64,000 nt of DNA, from NCBI RefSeq assembly GCF_000416985.1, contig NZ_ATDL01000016.1, positions 62,001-126,000 of the forward strand. The letters run 5' to 3'. The notes beneath the pieces are model-generated. The model was given only the letters and a program-made list of their open reading frames with translations. It did no database searches and was not told where the DNA came from. A program made the translations under genes and the position numbers. This DNA comes from Sphingobacterium paucimobilis HER1398 (lineage in GTDB: Bacteria > Bacteroidota > Bacteroidia > Sphingobacteriales > Sphingobacteriaceae). Position 1 is the stretch's first letter, and each line of letters starts with the position of its first letter. Positions 36,367 through 45,499 of the stretch are shown here, one piece after another.

Positions 36367-38139
36367 TTATATACCCGTTGAATTAAATTGTAGCTCGTAA
36401 AGCTTTTTATAATAACCATCTAAATTCAATAACTCGTGGTGAGAACCGATTTCTTTTATTTCCCCTTTATCGAGCACAATAATTTTATCTGCCTTTTGGA
36501 TGGTCGACAAGCGGTGAGCAATAACAATAGCCGTGCGTCCCTCCATCAGATTGTCAATAGCAGACTGTATCATTTCTTCTGTTTCGGTATCAATGGAAGA
36601 AGTAGCTTCGTCTAGCACCAGAATTTTTGGGTTATGTACCAAAGCCCGAATGAATGAAACCAGCTGAGCTTGTCCCGCAGATAAGGTCGCTCCTCGTTCC
36701 TGTACTTCATAATCGAATTGATTGGGTAGCTTAGTTATGAAATCATATGCTCCGACTCTTTTTGATGCATCGATGATGCTTTCTATTGAAATCTGGGGAT
36801 TGTTTAGCGATATATTGTTTCTTATGCTGTCAGAAAATAGAAACACGTCTTGTAGTACAATGGAAATATTGGTCCGCAAAAAGCTAAGCTCATACTCACG
36901 AATGTCTATTCCGTCAAGTAATATTTGACCTTTTTGTATTTCATAAAATCTACTTAATATGCTGATGATAGAAGATTTACCTGCACCAGTCGCTCCGACC
37001 AATGCCAGTGTATCTCCAGGGGCAACGCTAAAACTGACATCTTTTAATACCCACTTCTCATCGTCATAAGCAAACCAAACATTCTTGAATTCAATAGCTC
37101 CTTTAATTTCTTTATTTTCGAGGGTTCCCGTATTTGGCGTAAACTCGTTTGTATCCAAGACATCAAAAATACGCTCTGCCGAAACCATTCCCATCTGCAG
37201 CGTATTGAACTTGTCAATCAGTTCCCGTATAGGGCGGAATATCATATTGATGTACATGATAAAAGCAACGACCACCCCTGGGGATATGACATCAGCAATG
37301 ATTTGCTTCGAGCCGTACCAAACCAGTAATCCCGTGGCTATGGCGACGATAATTTCCAATACCGGAAAAAATATAGAAAAGTACCAATTGGCACGTATGT
37401 GCGCATTCCGGTGCTCCTTATTGATTGCTTCAAACTTCCGCATTTCCTGATCTTCACGGGCAAAATATTGGATAATTGCCATGCCGGATATATGTTCCTG
37501 TAAAAAGGTGTTGAGGTTGGCGATCCATAGTCTTACACTTTGAAAGGCTGACTTCATAGCTTCCTTGAAGACATAGGTTGCTGCAATCATCAATGGCATA
37601 GGGACTAAGACAATCAGGGTCAGTTTCCAATCCGTATAGAACATCACTGCGAGGATAACCACCAACTGGAGAAGATCACCAATAATCTGGATCAATCCTT
37701 CTGAGAAAATATTGGCGATAGTTTCCAAATCAGAGATTGTTCGTGTAATTAATCTTCCGATTGGCGTATTGTCAAAGTATTTGAGTCGAAGATTAGTAAT
37801 ATGATTGAATACTTGGATTCGGATATCTCGAATGACCGATTGGCCCAAGGTGTTCGTCATTAAGGTATGAAAATAGCGTATTATAGTTTGCAATACCAAA
37901 AGCAACATCATCAATACCAACATCGTATTCAGACCATCGTATTTCCCCTTGAGAATATAGTTGTCTAGTGTATGTTCTATTAGCAGGGGAAGGGCTGGAG
38001 CTACTGCGGCTAAAAGAATAGTGAGTATAACCGATATCCAAAAGATGCCGCTATAGGGCCGCATATATTTTGCTAGTCTTTTGAGTAGCCTGTTGTCATA
38101 GGTAGTGCCTGTTATCTTCTCCTTTTTCATCCGAATCAA
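36367..38139 (-). CDS. ABC exporter, fused permease and ATPase (MsbA-like type IV)
   Basis: 590 residues. Six membrane helices in the first ~325 residues (ABC transmembrane type 1) precede a nucleotide-binding domain with Walker A GATGAGKSS, Q-loop (SIVLQDVF), signature LSAGQ and Walker B ILVLDEATS, then H-loop AHRLS. It works as a dimer exporting lipids, drugs or peptides; the substrate is unknown. No peptidase C39 domain is present, so it is not a leader-cleaving bacteriocin exporter. A second ATG gives MKKEKITG nine bases inside. It starts 29 bases after truA, on the same strand, and may be co-transcribed. Confidence 0.88.
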   Translation of the reverse strand: MIRMKKEKITGTTYDNRLLKRLAKYMRPYSGIFWISVILTILLAAVAPALPLLIEHTLDNYILKGKYDGLNTMLVLMMLLLVLQTIIRYFHTLMTNTLGQSVIRDIRIQVFNHITNLRLKYFDNTPIGRLITRTISDLETIANIFSEGLIQIIGDLLQLVVILAVMFYTDWKLTLIVLVPMPLMIAATYVFKEAMKSAFQSVRLWIANLNTFLQEHISGMAIIQYFAREDQEMRKFEAINKEHRNAHIRANWYFSIFFPVLEIIVAIATGLLVWYGSKQIIADVISPGVVVAFIMYINMIFRPIRELIDKFNTLQMGMVSAERIFDVLDTNEFTPNTGTLENKEIKGAIEFKNVWFAYDDEKWVLKDVSFSVAPGDTLALVGATGAGKSSIISILSRFYEIQKGQILLDGIDIREYELSFLRTNISIVLQDVFLFSDSIRNNISLNNPQISIESIIDASKRVGAYDFITKLPNQFDYEVQERGATLSAGQAQLVSFIRALVHNPKILVLDEATSSIDTETEEMIQSAIDNLMEGRTAIVIAHRLSTIQKADKIIVLDKGEIKEIGSHHELLNLDGYYKKLYELQFNSTGI

Positions 38140-38168
38140 TTAGTAGTGTATGACTGCTGCGATATCAA

Positions 38169-38921
38169 TCATACGTAGGGGTAAAGAACCCGAGTTAAAT
38201 ATAAACCGTGAGCTGGGACGGAAGCTCCTGCCATGGACCTGTCTTTACTAGAGAGTATCTCTGTAATATAAGATACGGGGAGGTCCTGTAGACCAATCTT
38301 CATCAAAGTGCCAACAATGGCCCGTACCATATTTCTTAAAAATCTATCCGCAGTTATGTTGAATACAATAGTATGTCCTATCTGTGTCCATTTCGCTTCG
38401 GTGATTGTACATATATTGGTGTGAACTTGCGTATTGGATTTGCTGAAACATGAAAAATCCATTGTGCCTAAAAGCAGTTGAGCCGCTTCGTTCATTCTGT
38501 CCATGTTAGGAAGTTCTCTGATATGCCAAGATCTATTGATGAGAAACGGATTCTTATGAAGATGCATATGATATTCATAACTACGCGAGGTGGCATCAAA
38601 GCGTGCGTGGGCATCAATTGAGACTTCAAAAACATTGTTGATCGCGATGTCATAAGGGAGCAACGCATTCAGAGAATGCTTGAATTTTTCTCTGTTGTTT
38701 ATTAAAAGAGCGTTTGCACTATCAAAATGAACGTAGAGCTGCTTTGCATGTACTCCAGTGTCCGTTCTTCCCGCGCCAATGGTTTCTATGTTTTCTCTCG
38801 TCAGCGTATGTAAAGCATGGTTAAGTTTCTCCTGTACCGATATCGCATTAGGTTGAATCTGCCAACCGTGATAGGCACTGCCATCGTAGGCAATCTCTAT
38901 AAAAAACCTTTTTTTCTCCAC
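38169..38921 (-). CDS. truA: tRNA pseudouridine(38-40) synthase TruA
   Basis: 250 residues. The catalytic motif GAGRTDTGVHA (Asp57) and RTFRNM-like RFLRNMVRAIVGTL near 205 mark TruA, which makes pseudouridine at positions 38-40 of tRNA anticodon arms. Length is normal. It lies upstream of the ABC exporter on the minus strand and is divergent from the DUF4293 gene. Confidence 0.95.
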   Translation of the reverse strand: MEKKRFFIEIAYDGSAYHGWQIQPNAISVQEKLNHALHTLTRENIETIGAGRTDTGVHAKQLYVHFDSANALLINNREKFKHSLNALLPYDIAINNVFEVSIDAHARFDATSRSYEYHMHLHKNPFLINRSWHIRELPNMDRMNEAAQLLLGTMDFSCFSKSNTQVHTNICTITEAKWTQIGHTIVFNITADRFLRNMVRAIVGTLMKIGLQDLPVSYITEILSSKDRSMAGASVPAHGLYLTRVLYPYV

Positions 38922-38976
38922 AAAGCAAAGATAATATAAAAGTTTTAGGGTTTACATAGTGCTTTTTCATTCCGTG

Positions 38977-39008
38977 TTCGTGAATGCAAAGCATTTTATA
39001 TAAGTTTG
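38977..39008 (+). promoter_or_regulatory. Extended promoter of the DUF4293 gene
   Basis: TTCGTGAAT (38977-38985), 8 bases, TTTTAT (38994-38999), 1 base, then the -7 element TAAGTTTG (39001-39008). The layout is identical to that before the Lrp gene (29 of 32 positions match) and before the TPR/HTH gene at 58470. TTCG would serve as the -33 element with a 20-base spacer. Confidence 0.6.
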
Positions 39009-39032
39009 TGCTATTAATAATAATGTAAAGTT

Positions 39033-39506
39033 ATGATACAACGTATTCAGTCCATTTGGCTTCTATTGGCGGCTATTATTATTCTCGGACTATTTCTTTT
39101 TCCCTATCTGAATTATACGGATCTGGTTGGCCTAGGTAAGAAGCTTTTGGTAACCGGTTCTTATGCTGCTGTAAATAATGAAAGTGTCAAACAGGAAAGC
39201 TATATATTACAAAGTATTGCAACGGCTGTATTGGGATTTATTCCTATTTTAACGATATTTTTATATAAAAATAGGAAAAGACAATTGACGTTGATTTTTA
39301 TAGAAATAGTATTGATCTGTTTGTTCGGAATATGGTTATTCGTGTCTTCAAAAGATACGTTAAGTTTAATTTCTCAACCCTTTGGAGCACAAAATATTGG
39401 TGTTGGCTTTTTTCTGTTGCCAATAGCTGTTGTCTTTTTAGCTATGGCTATAGGGGGGATCCGCCAAGATGAGAAACTGATTAAATCTGCCGACCGTCTA
39501 CGATAA
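39033..39506 (+). CDS. DUF4293-family membrane protein
   Basis: 157 residues with four membrane helices (about 6-26, 58-78, 88-106, 124-144). The start MIQRIQSIWLLLA is the hallmark of DUF4293, a Bacteroidota inner-membrane family of unknown function. Its stop shares one base with the ATG of the next gene (TAATG), so the two are co-translated. Its promoter belongs to the TTCGTGAAT type. Confidence 0.88.
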   Translation: MIQRIQSIWLLLAAIIILGLFLFPYLNYTDLVGLGKKLLVTGSYAAVNNESVKQESYILQSIATAVLGFIPILTIFLYKNRKRQLTLIFIEIVLICLFGIWLFVSSKDTLSLISQPFGAQNIGVGFFLLPIAVVFLAMAIGGIRQDEKLIKSADRLR

Positions 39507-39967
39507 TGAGGACCTTATTTTTACTGATTAGCCTGGCTTTTTGTTCTGTCGTGACACCATCTTTTGCTCAGGTAGCAACAGAGGAGCCTACTGTAGTTAA
39601 TGATATACAAATAGATGTGAAAGGTGTTGCTTTGACTACAAAGGGAGATACAGCTACTGTTGAGCTTTATCTGATCTCTTATACAAGAGGAGGTAGAGAA
39701 TTAAATCTGAATAGCTTTGCGTCCGGTATTGTGGATTCTAAAGGACAGCCTTATTTATACGATTCAATGCGTATTGGTAAGGTATTGGTACAGGCATCAG
39801 ATAGACAGAACTATACACATTACTTATTGGAAGAAGATGTTCCTGTCAAGCTCGTAATGAAGACGGGGGGATGGAAAAAACAATGGGGAATGCCTCAGCA
39901 ATTTAAATTGGTATTTGAAGATAGCGGAGAGCAGGGGAAGTTCTTGGAGGTAATTATTGATTTATAA
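39506..39967 (+). CDS. Secreted beta-rich protein of unknown function
   Basis: 153 residues with a signal peptide (cleavage near SFA-Q). The mature part is beta-rich (IDVKGVALTTKGDTATVELYLISYT and similar). I do not recognise a family. The frame is coupled to the DUF4293 gene by a one-base overlap, so a joint envelope role is likely. Confidence 0.7.
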   Translation: MRTLFLLISLAFCSVVTPSFAQVATEEPTVVNDIQIDVKGVALTTKGDTATVELYLISYTRGGRELNLNSFASGIVDSKGQPYLYDSMRIGKVLVQASDRQNYTHYLLEEDVPVKLVMKTGGWKKQWGMPQQFKLVFEDSGEQGKFLEVIIDL

Positions 39968-40005
39968 TAAAGAAGGCAATCTATTTAGATTGCCTTCTTT
40001 ATTAT
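39964..40005. terminator. Bidirectional terminator with 19-bp stem and 4-base loop
   Basis: Arms 39964-39982 and 39987-40005 pair without mismatch around ATTT; the core reads AAAGAAGGCAATCT. The stop codons of both convergent genes lie within the stem. Confidence 0.9.
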
Positions 40006-40541
40006 CTTGAATAACGAAACTGTTGTTTGTCCATCATTGTCATCTGATCTTTCATCATCTTGATCTGGTCCGCTAATAATTTGTTCTTATCTGCTTTCTT
40101 CGCTTCTTGCAAAAGTTTCTCAGCTTCTCGCTTGTTTCTCTTAGCCATCATGACGCCTGCTAGGCTCAATTTTGCCAAAGCTACGTTGTGATCCATATGT
40201 AAGCCTAGTGAAAGTGCCTTTTTGAAGAATTTTTCTGATTGCATAGGCGCACGTTGCGACTCAATCAGACCCAGCAACAGATGATAATACCCATGTTGTG
40301 CATTGATTAACTGCGTTTCATAGTTTTTAATCTTATTGAGCCATTTCTCCGCATTTGGAATATCCTGTTTCCTGAAATACCATTGCGCAATAAGCATATT
40401 TTCGTTAAAAAATACGGTAACCCAGGCAAGAATAGTGATTAATATTCCTAAAATCCCCCAGCCCCAGTGACCAAACCAAAAAAGAGCCACAGTACCTATT
40501 AATAGGAGGCTACTTAGAATTATACGTACTAAATTTGACAT
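40002..40541 (-). CDS. Small membrane protein with TPR-like helices
   Basis: 179 residues. Two membrane helices (about 6-20 and 26-44) are joined by a short GHWGWG turn. A soluble helical region of about 130 residues follows, with TPR-like spacing (WYFRKQDIPNAEKWLNKIKN, then HYYLLLGLIESQRAPMQSEKFFKKALSLG). The C-terminus is Lys- and Met-rich (KMMKDQMTMMDKQQ). Probably an inner-membrane scaffold with its helical part in the cytoplasm. Function unknown. Confidence 0.7.
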   Translation of the reverse strand: MSNLVRIILSSLLLIGTVALFWFGHWGWGILGILITILAWVTVFFNENMLIAQWYFRKQDIPNAEKWLNKIKNYETQLINAQHGYYHLLLGLIESQRAPMQSEKFFKKALSLGLHMDHNVALAKLSLAGVMMAKRNKREAEKLLQEAKKADKNKLLADQIKMMKDQMTMMDKQQFRYSR

Positions 40542-40723
40542 TTTAATCTATAACTATATTATACTTGCAAATATCTGTTAATTTAAGGTGTTATCCAACA
40601 GCTTTGATGTATAAAAGTGTTCAATTTGATGTTTTGATGTGATCCGAGCTCTATTTATAAGAATATGAAAGGGAAGGAAATAGGATTTGTAATTTTTATC
40701 TTATCTTGTAGAAAGGAAACTCG

Positions 40724-41239
40724 ATGGAAATATATTTGAATGTTATTGTCCGTTGTGTAGCGGTTTACCTTTTCATGCTGATTGCAATCCGTGTTTTTGG
40801 AAAGAAGGAGCTCTCACAACTTAATACCGTGGATGTCATTTTGATATTACTGATAAGTAATGCTGTGCAGAATGCAATGGTAGGAGATGATACAAGCTTG
40901 GGAGGAGGCTTGTTGGCTGCGCTTGTTCTTTTTCTCGTTAATTTCTTTATCAAAAGGATGGTGTTGAAAAATAAGTTTTTCCAAAAAATTGTGGAGCAGA
41001 AGCCTCAGGTATTGGTACATAAGGGTAAGCCTGACTTTGATATGCTGAGTAAGATTGGGATATCGGCAGATGAATTGTATGAAGCCATGCGGGAGCATGG
41101 CGTAGAGCATATTAAAGATGTAAAGTTAGCGATGTTTGAAGAAGATGGAAATATTTCTATTATCTCTGGTGAATCCGTATTAAAACATTCTGTTTATAAA
41201 AGGAAGCATAATCACAAGAACCTTCAGGGGGCAAACTAA
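40724..41239 (+). CDS. DUF421-family membrane protein (YetF type)
   Basis: 171 residues. Three N-terminal membrane helices (about 5-25, 33-50, 58-78) hold the family pattern RVFGKKELSQLNTVDVILILLISNAVQNAMVGDD (positions 24-58). A cytoplasmic domain follows, with LVHKGKPDFDMLSKIGIS and VKLAMFEEDGNISI. B. subtilis YetF and the related YdfR/YdfS proteins have this form; they are linked to spore or envelope robustness and their chemistry is unknown. Single gene. Confidence 0.88.
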   Translation: MEIYLNVIVRCVAVYLFMLIAIRVFGKKELSQLNTVDVILILLISNAVQNAMVGDDTSLGGGLLAALVLFLVNFFIKRMVLKNKFFQKIVEQKPQVLVHKGKPDFDMLSKIGISADELYEAMREHGVEHIKDVKLAMFEEDGNISIISGESVLKHSVYKRKHNHKNLQGAN

Positions 41240-41251
41240 TATTGGTTTAAC

Positions 41252-41284
41252 CATTCTTTATATAAGTCATTTTATTTAAGTTTG
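41252..41284 (+). promoter_or_regulatory. Promoter of ung, close to the start codon
   Basis: TTG (41252-41254), 22-base spacer, -7 element TAAGTTTG (41277-41284). The ATG lies 5 bases after the -7 element, so the transcript may be leaderless. The segment CATTTTATTTAAGTTTG also occurs at the Lrp promoter with one change. Confidence 0.5.
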
Positions 41285-41289
41285 AACCT

Positions 41290-41964
41290 ATGGAAAAGCT
41301 ATTTGATGAAAGTTGGGATGAGTTGTTAAAACCATTGCTTAAGCAAGAGCGTATGCGTCACCTATCTGCTTTTGTGCAGCAGGAGCGCCGTAATCACATT
41401 GTCTACCCTCCGCAGGAATTGGTCTTTAATGCTTTTCGGCTGACCGCTCTCCCTGATGTGAAAGTTGTGATTCTGGGTCAAGATCCTTATCATAATGTAG
41501 GACAGGCTCATGGATTATCCTTTTCGGTACCTGATGGTATCATGCATCCTCCATCTCTTAAGAATATTTTTGCAGAACTTACTACAGATATTCCTGGTTT
41601 TTCCTATCCCAAATCCGGTGATCTCACCAAATGGGCAGAGCAGGGAGTTTTGTTACTTAATGCGACACTTACGGTTCGGGCACATCAAGCCGCCTCTCAT
41701 CAAAAGCAGGGGTGGGAAGAATTTACCGATCAGGTTATAGCTCAGATTTCTAAAGAGTTGAATCACGTTGTGTTTGTGTTGTGGGGGGCATATGCACAAA
41801 AAAAATCGGTGCTGATTGATCACAGTAAACATTTAGTGTTAAAAGCTGTGCACCCTTCTCCGCTTTCAGTTTATCGCGGTTTCTTTGGGTCCAAGCACTT
41901 CTCGAAAAGTAATGAGTACCTGACACAAAAAGGCCGAAAGATTATTGATTGGCACTTAGATTAA
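41290..41964 (+). CDS. ung: Uracil-DNA glycosylase, family 1
   Basis: 224 residues, normal length. GQDPYHNVGQAHGLSFSV carries the catalytic Asp, and HPSPLSVYRGFFGSKHFSKSN is the DNA-intercalation loop. It removes uracil from DNA to start base-excision repair. Its last 4 bases overlap the 3' end of the convergent 359-codon gene. Confidence 0.95.
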   Translation: MEKLFDESWDELLKPLLKQERMRHLSAFVQQERRNHIVYPPQELVFNAFRLTALPDVKVVILGQDPYHNVGQAHGLSFSVPDGIMHPPSLKNIFAELTTDIPGFSYPKSGDLTKWAEQGVLLLNATLTVRAHQAASHQKQGWEEFTDQVIAQISKELNHVVFVLWGAYAQKKSVLIDHSKHLVLKAVHPSPLSVYRGFFGSKHFSKSNEYLTQKGRKIIDWHLD

Positions 41965-43040
41965 GCATATCGTTCTTGGATATGTTTGTAAGTGTATTCT
42001 TTTAGTTCCAACTGCTGCAGGTGTTTTATTCGCAACTTATTTCCTTGTTGTAGAATATGCGTAAATAGAAGATTGCTGTCATAAGTGATTTCAAACTCTT
42101 GGGTAGCGTCAAAGGAATCTTCGGCTTCACCCAAAACGACATATTCCAATCTTCCCGAAGTTGTAAAACGCTTAATTGTGAATTGTTTATTTTCTCTGGG
42201 GTCAACTGTATACCATGCGCCATCTCCGACACCACCTAGATACATGGCGTCTTTGGGGACGGTGATCGGTTTAGATCGGTAGTTTACCGCACCAATAATC
42301 TGGTCGGTGGGAAGTAGATCCGCTTTCGCCTGAAACACGTTATCTCCAAGCTGTTTGACCAAGAACCAGAAAGACTGAAATCTGTTCATGCGAAAATGAA
42401 CAAGACCTTCTTCAGGTGTATAGGAGTAAATCATCCTATCACTTACTGTATTGACCAGATTGCTCACTGGGCTGCATTTAATAGTCTCCGGTAGGTTGAT
42501 CATATGCCAGAAATGAAATCGTTGCGAAGATTTGATCAGCATTCGGGTAATGAATCGAGAACAATTGTTGTTATTTCGAGCGACAGCTCCGTAAGGATAT
42601 GTACCTTGCATAACGCATTGATCACCATATGCGCGAGCCATTGAGAAATTTATGCCGTCAACGATAGATAAAAAGAGCTTCCCCTCACCATACATTGCTG
42701 ATTTTAGATGTTCAAAATATTCTACAATTTCTGGAAGATTGGTGACCCTACCAGACGAAAACTTGGCTTTGAGTTTGATTTCAAGCAAAGGGTCAGAAAA
42801 CTGAGATCTTGCACGTCCATAGCCTCGGGGAGCGATGTATCTTCCAAAATCATAAAAAAGCATGTTCCCATTACGATGGTCTACGATAACGACACCTGTA
42901 TGTCCAACTTTGAAATTCAGATTTTTCACTATACCTATTTTCTTGAAAAACATCATCCATTTTTCATCGCCTCTAATAGTTGCGTCGGGCCATGTCAATA
43001 TTATTGCAAAGTCGTTATAAGGTATCGTTTGCTCCTGCAT
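41961..43040 (-). CDS. Protein with a permuted NlpC/P60 (LRAT-like) pattern, DUF6695-like
   Basis: 359 residues without signal peptide. The N-terminal half has KVGHTGVVIVDHRNGNMLFYDFGRY (His47, His55) and, about 105 residues later, NNNNCSRFITRML (Cys160). His before Cys, with an NC-x-x-F motif, is the order of circularly permuted NlpC/P60 or LRAT-like thiol enzymes. The C-terminal half (about 215-359) is beta-rich. I recall this family in Bacteroidota as DUF6695, with modest certainty. A hydrolase or acyltransferase activity is possible but unproven. It lies directly downstream of the Lrp gene (5 bases) and is probably co-transcribed. Confidence 0.65.
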   Translation of the reverse strand: MQEQTIPYNDFAIILTWPDATIRGDEKWMMFFKKIGIVKNLNFKVGHTGVVIVDHRNGNMLFYDFGRYIAPRGYGRARSQFSDPLLEIKLKAKFSSGRVTNLPEIVEYFEHLKSAMYGEGKLFLSIVDGINFSMARAYGDQCVMQGTYPYGAVARNNNNCSRFITRMLIKSSQRFHFWHMINLPETIKCSPVSNLVNTVSDRMIYSYTPEEGLVHFRMNRFQSFWFLVKQLGDNVFQAKADLLPTDQIIGAVNYRSKPITVPKDAMYLGGVGDGAWYTVDPRENKQFTIKRFTTSGRLEYVVLGEAEDSFDATQEFEITYDSNLLFTHILQQGNKLRIKHLQQLELKEYTYKHIQERYA

Positions 43041-43045
43041 TCTAT

Positions 43046-43516
43046 TTAGTATTCTAGTGGTACGATAGGCTCTTTTTTTGAGGTTGACATAATCATCATC
43101 GTCTGGAAAGTTTTGACAAATGGAATTTTAGCGATCTTTTCCATAATCACACCTTCGTAGGCTTTAATGTCTTTAACGTAGACTTTTAGTATAAAATCAC
43201 AGTTTCCTGTCACGTGGTGGCATTCTGTGACTTCTGGTATGGCTTTTACTGCCTCTACAAATTCAGGAATTGCATTATGCGTGTGAAAATCTAAGGAGAT
43301 TTGAATGAATGATTTTATACCCAGGCCTAGTTTTTCCTCGTCAACAAAAGCATGATAGCTTTTTATAAAACCAGAATTCTCCAGTTTCCGAACCCGTTCT
43401 AAAGTAGGAGCTGGAGACAAGCCAATATTAGTTGCAAGTTGGAGATTTGTAATTCTTCCGTTTTCTTGCAGCAGCCGTAGTATTTTTAAATCTAATTTAT
43501 CCGGTTGATAAGACAT
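43046..43516 (-). CDS. Lrp/AsnC-family transcriptional regulator
   Basis: 156 residues. An N-terminal winged helix-turn-helix (LDLKILRLLQENGRITNLQLATNIGLSPAPTLERVRKLE) precedes the C-terminal RAM ligand-binding domain, with the G-x-x-D core (HHVTGNCDFILKVYVKD). Such regulators bind amino acids and control amino-acid metabolism. Its promoter at 43539-43570 contains a palindrome that may be its own binding site. The downstream 359-codon gene begins 5 bases after its stop. Confidence 0.92.
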   Translation of the reverse strand: MSYQPDKLDLKILRLLQENGRITNLQLATNIGLSPAPTLERVRKLENSGFIKSYHAFVDEEKLGLGIKSFIQISLDFHTHNAIPEFVEAVKAIPEVTECHHVTGNCDFILKVYVKDIKAYEGVIMEKIAKIPFVKTFQTMMIMSTSKKEPIVPLEY

Positions 43517-43962
43517 AAGGCTATTTTACTTCAATTTGTAAACTTAAATAAAATGGTTTGCATTCACGAATGCACTAGGCAAAAAATAACATGTACAACT
43601 TTGCTGTGATAGTGTTGTGATATAGTCAAAGATCTGATAGTCTTTGCCAAAAACTGTTTATCTACAGAAATTGTGTTGCATAAAAATAGAAATTATTTTT
43701 GAATGAAACATGCTGTTTTTGCTAGAGGAGATTGTGTTTGTTTGATTTTTATGTGCTGTAGTAGATGAGTTTAGGGATCATTTTTCTGTCAAAAAAAAGA
43801 AGGAAAGATGCGTAACGCACAAAAAAAGGTGATGTTTGTCACAATTTTGGAATTTATGGGGTTTGTGAGGCTAAAATATACCTCTAAATTGCTATTTAAG
43901 TCGTAGCTTTGTAGTCCTATAATTGAATAGGGGTCACCTAATCCATAAAAGGAAAGATTACT
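43517..43962. other. 446-base divergent region between the Lrp gene and sufB
   Basis: The left end holds the Lrp promoter. The right end holds TAGCTTTG (43904-43911, exact TAnnTTTG) 52 bases before the sufB ATG, with AAAGGAAAG just before the start. The A/T-rich middle (43580-43860) shows no gene, RNA or clear repeat. It could hold iron- or redox-responsive control of suf. Confidence 0.55.
43539..43573 (-). promoter_or_regulatory. Extended promoter and palindrome of the Lrp gene
   Basis: On the minus strand: TTCGTGAAT (43570-43562), 8 bases, TTTTAT (43553-43548), 1 base, TAAGTTTA (43546-43539). The palindrome GCATTC-AC-GAATGC (43560-43573) covers the -33 position and could be an autoregulatory site. 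Confidence 0.55.
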
Positions 43963-45414
43963 ATGAGTACCAAAGAAGACGAATTACTGAAAGAGCTGGA
44001 GCAGGAGGAGTACAAATACGGTTTTACCACCGATATTGAAATGGACATTGCTCCAAAGGGGTTGAATGAAGACACTATTCGCCTAATATCTTCAAAAAAA
44101 AATGAGCCTGAGTGGTTGTTGGAATGGAGGTTAAAAGCATTTCAACATTTCTTAAATATGAAAATGCCAACGTGGCAGAATTTTGAAAATCCTGAGGTTG
44201 ATTTTCAAGATCTTTCTTATTGGGCCGCACCGAAGCCTAAGAAGTTGTTGGAGAGCATGGACGAAGTGGATCCTGAATTGTTAGAAACATTTGCAAAACT
44301 GGGCATTCCTCTCGATGAACAGAAAGTTCTGGCTGGAGTTGTAGCTGTAGATGCTGTTTTTGACTCCGTATCTGTAAAGACAACTTTCCGCGAAAAGTTG
44401 AAGGAAAAAGGTGTCATATTTTGTTCGTTCGGAGAGGCAGTTCAAGAGTATCCTGAGCTTGTGAAGCAGTACTTGGGTACAGTGGTTCCGCAAACTGATA
44501 ATATCTACGCGGCATTGAACTCCGCTGTGTTTTCCGACGGTTCCTTTGTGTATATTCCTAAGGGGGTACATTGTCCTATGGAGCTTTCTACTTATTTCCG
44601 TATAAATGCACAGAATACAGGGCAATTTGAACGTACGTTGATAGTTGCAGATGAAGGCTCTTATGTGTCTTATTTAGAGGGGTGTACGGCTCCTATGCGG
44701 GATGAAAACCAACTCCATGCGGCAGTAGTTGAATTAATTGCAATGAAAGATGCCGAGATTAAATATTCAACAGTACAGAACTGGTACCCTGGAGATAAAG
44801 AAGGAAAAGGTGGGATTTTTAACTTTGTAACCAAACGAGGAATCTGTAAAGGGGATAATTCAAAAATTTCTTGGACACAAGTAGAGACTGGTTCTGCGAT
44901 CACTTGGAAATATCCAGGAGTTATACTTAAAGGAGATAACTCGGTAGGTGAGTTTTACTCTGTCGCTATGACCAAGAATTTTCAAGTCGCTGATACGGGG
45001 ACCAAGATGGTTCATTTGGGAAAGAATACGAGATCAAAAATTATTTCTAAGGGAATTTCGGCAGGCAGGAGTCATAACAGCTACCGGGGCTTGGTTAAGA
45101 TAGGTCCGAATGCTGACAACTCACGTAACTTTACGCAGTGTGACTCGCTGTTGATTGGCGACCGTTGTGGGGCACATACCTTCCCTTATATCGAGAACAA
45201 AAGTAAAACTGCGAAATTAGAGCATGAGGCAACTACCTCTAAGATTGGTGAAGACCAAGTGTTTTACCTAAATCAACGCGGAATTGATTCCGAAAAAGCA
45301 GTAGGATTGATTGTTAATGGTTACGCTAAGGAAGTGTTGAATCAGCTACCAATGGAATTTGCAGTGGAAGCACAAAAATTGATAGCTATTTCTCTAGAAG
45401 GTTCCGTAGGGTAG
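43963..45414 (+). CDS. sufB: Fe-S cluster assembly scaffold protein SufB
   Basis: 483 residues, normal for SufB. It has the long family segments [17 protein letters not shown] near 17, [18 protein letters not shown] near 199, LEGCTAP near 239 and [20 protein letters not shown] near 388. SufB forms the SufBC2D complex on which Fe-S clusters are built in the cytoplasm. First gene of sufBCD; sufC follows after 85 bases. Confidence 0.97.
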   Translation: MSTKEDELLKELEQEEYKYGFTTDIEMDIAPKGLNEDTIRLISSKKNEPEWLLEWRLKAFQHFLNMKMPTWQNFENPEVDFQDLSYWAAPKPKKLLESMDEVDPELLETFAKLGIPLDEQKVLAGVVAVDAVFDSVSVKTTFREKLKEKGVIFCSFGEAVQEYPELVKQYLGTVVPQTDNIYAALNSAVFSDGSFVYIPKGVHCPMELSTYFRINAQNTGQFERTLIVADEGSYVSYLEGCTAPMRDENQLHAAVVELIAMKDAEIKYSTVQNWYPGDKEGKGGIFNFVTKRGICKGDNSKISWTQVETGSAITWKYPGVILKGDNSVGEFYSVAMTKNFQVADTGTKMVHLGKNTRSKIISKGISAGRSHNSYRGLVKIGPNADNSRNFTQCDSLLIGDRCGAHTFPYIENKSKTAKLEHEATTSKIGEDQVFYLNQRGIDSEKAVGLIVNGYAKEVLNQLPMEFAVEAQKLIAISLEGSVG

Positions 45415-45499
45415 TCAAGCTGTTATATTAGATAAGTTTAAAAATAAAAATTGAGGTAGAGATCTAATTACTCCATACTCAATACTCAATAGAAAGATA

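Noticed and set aside
36367..38139. The ABC exporter as transporter for the double-glycine peptides
   Set aside because: It lacks the N-terminal C39 peptidase domain and lies 15 kb away beside truA.
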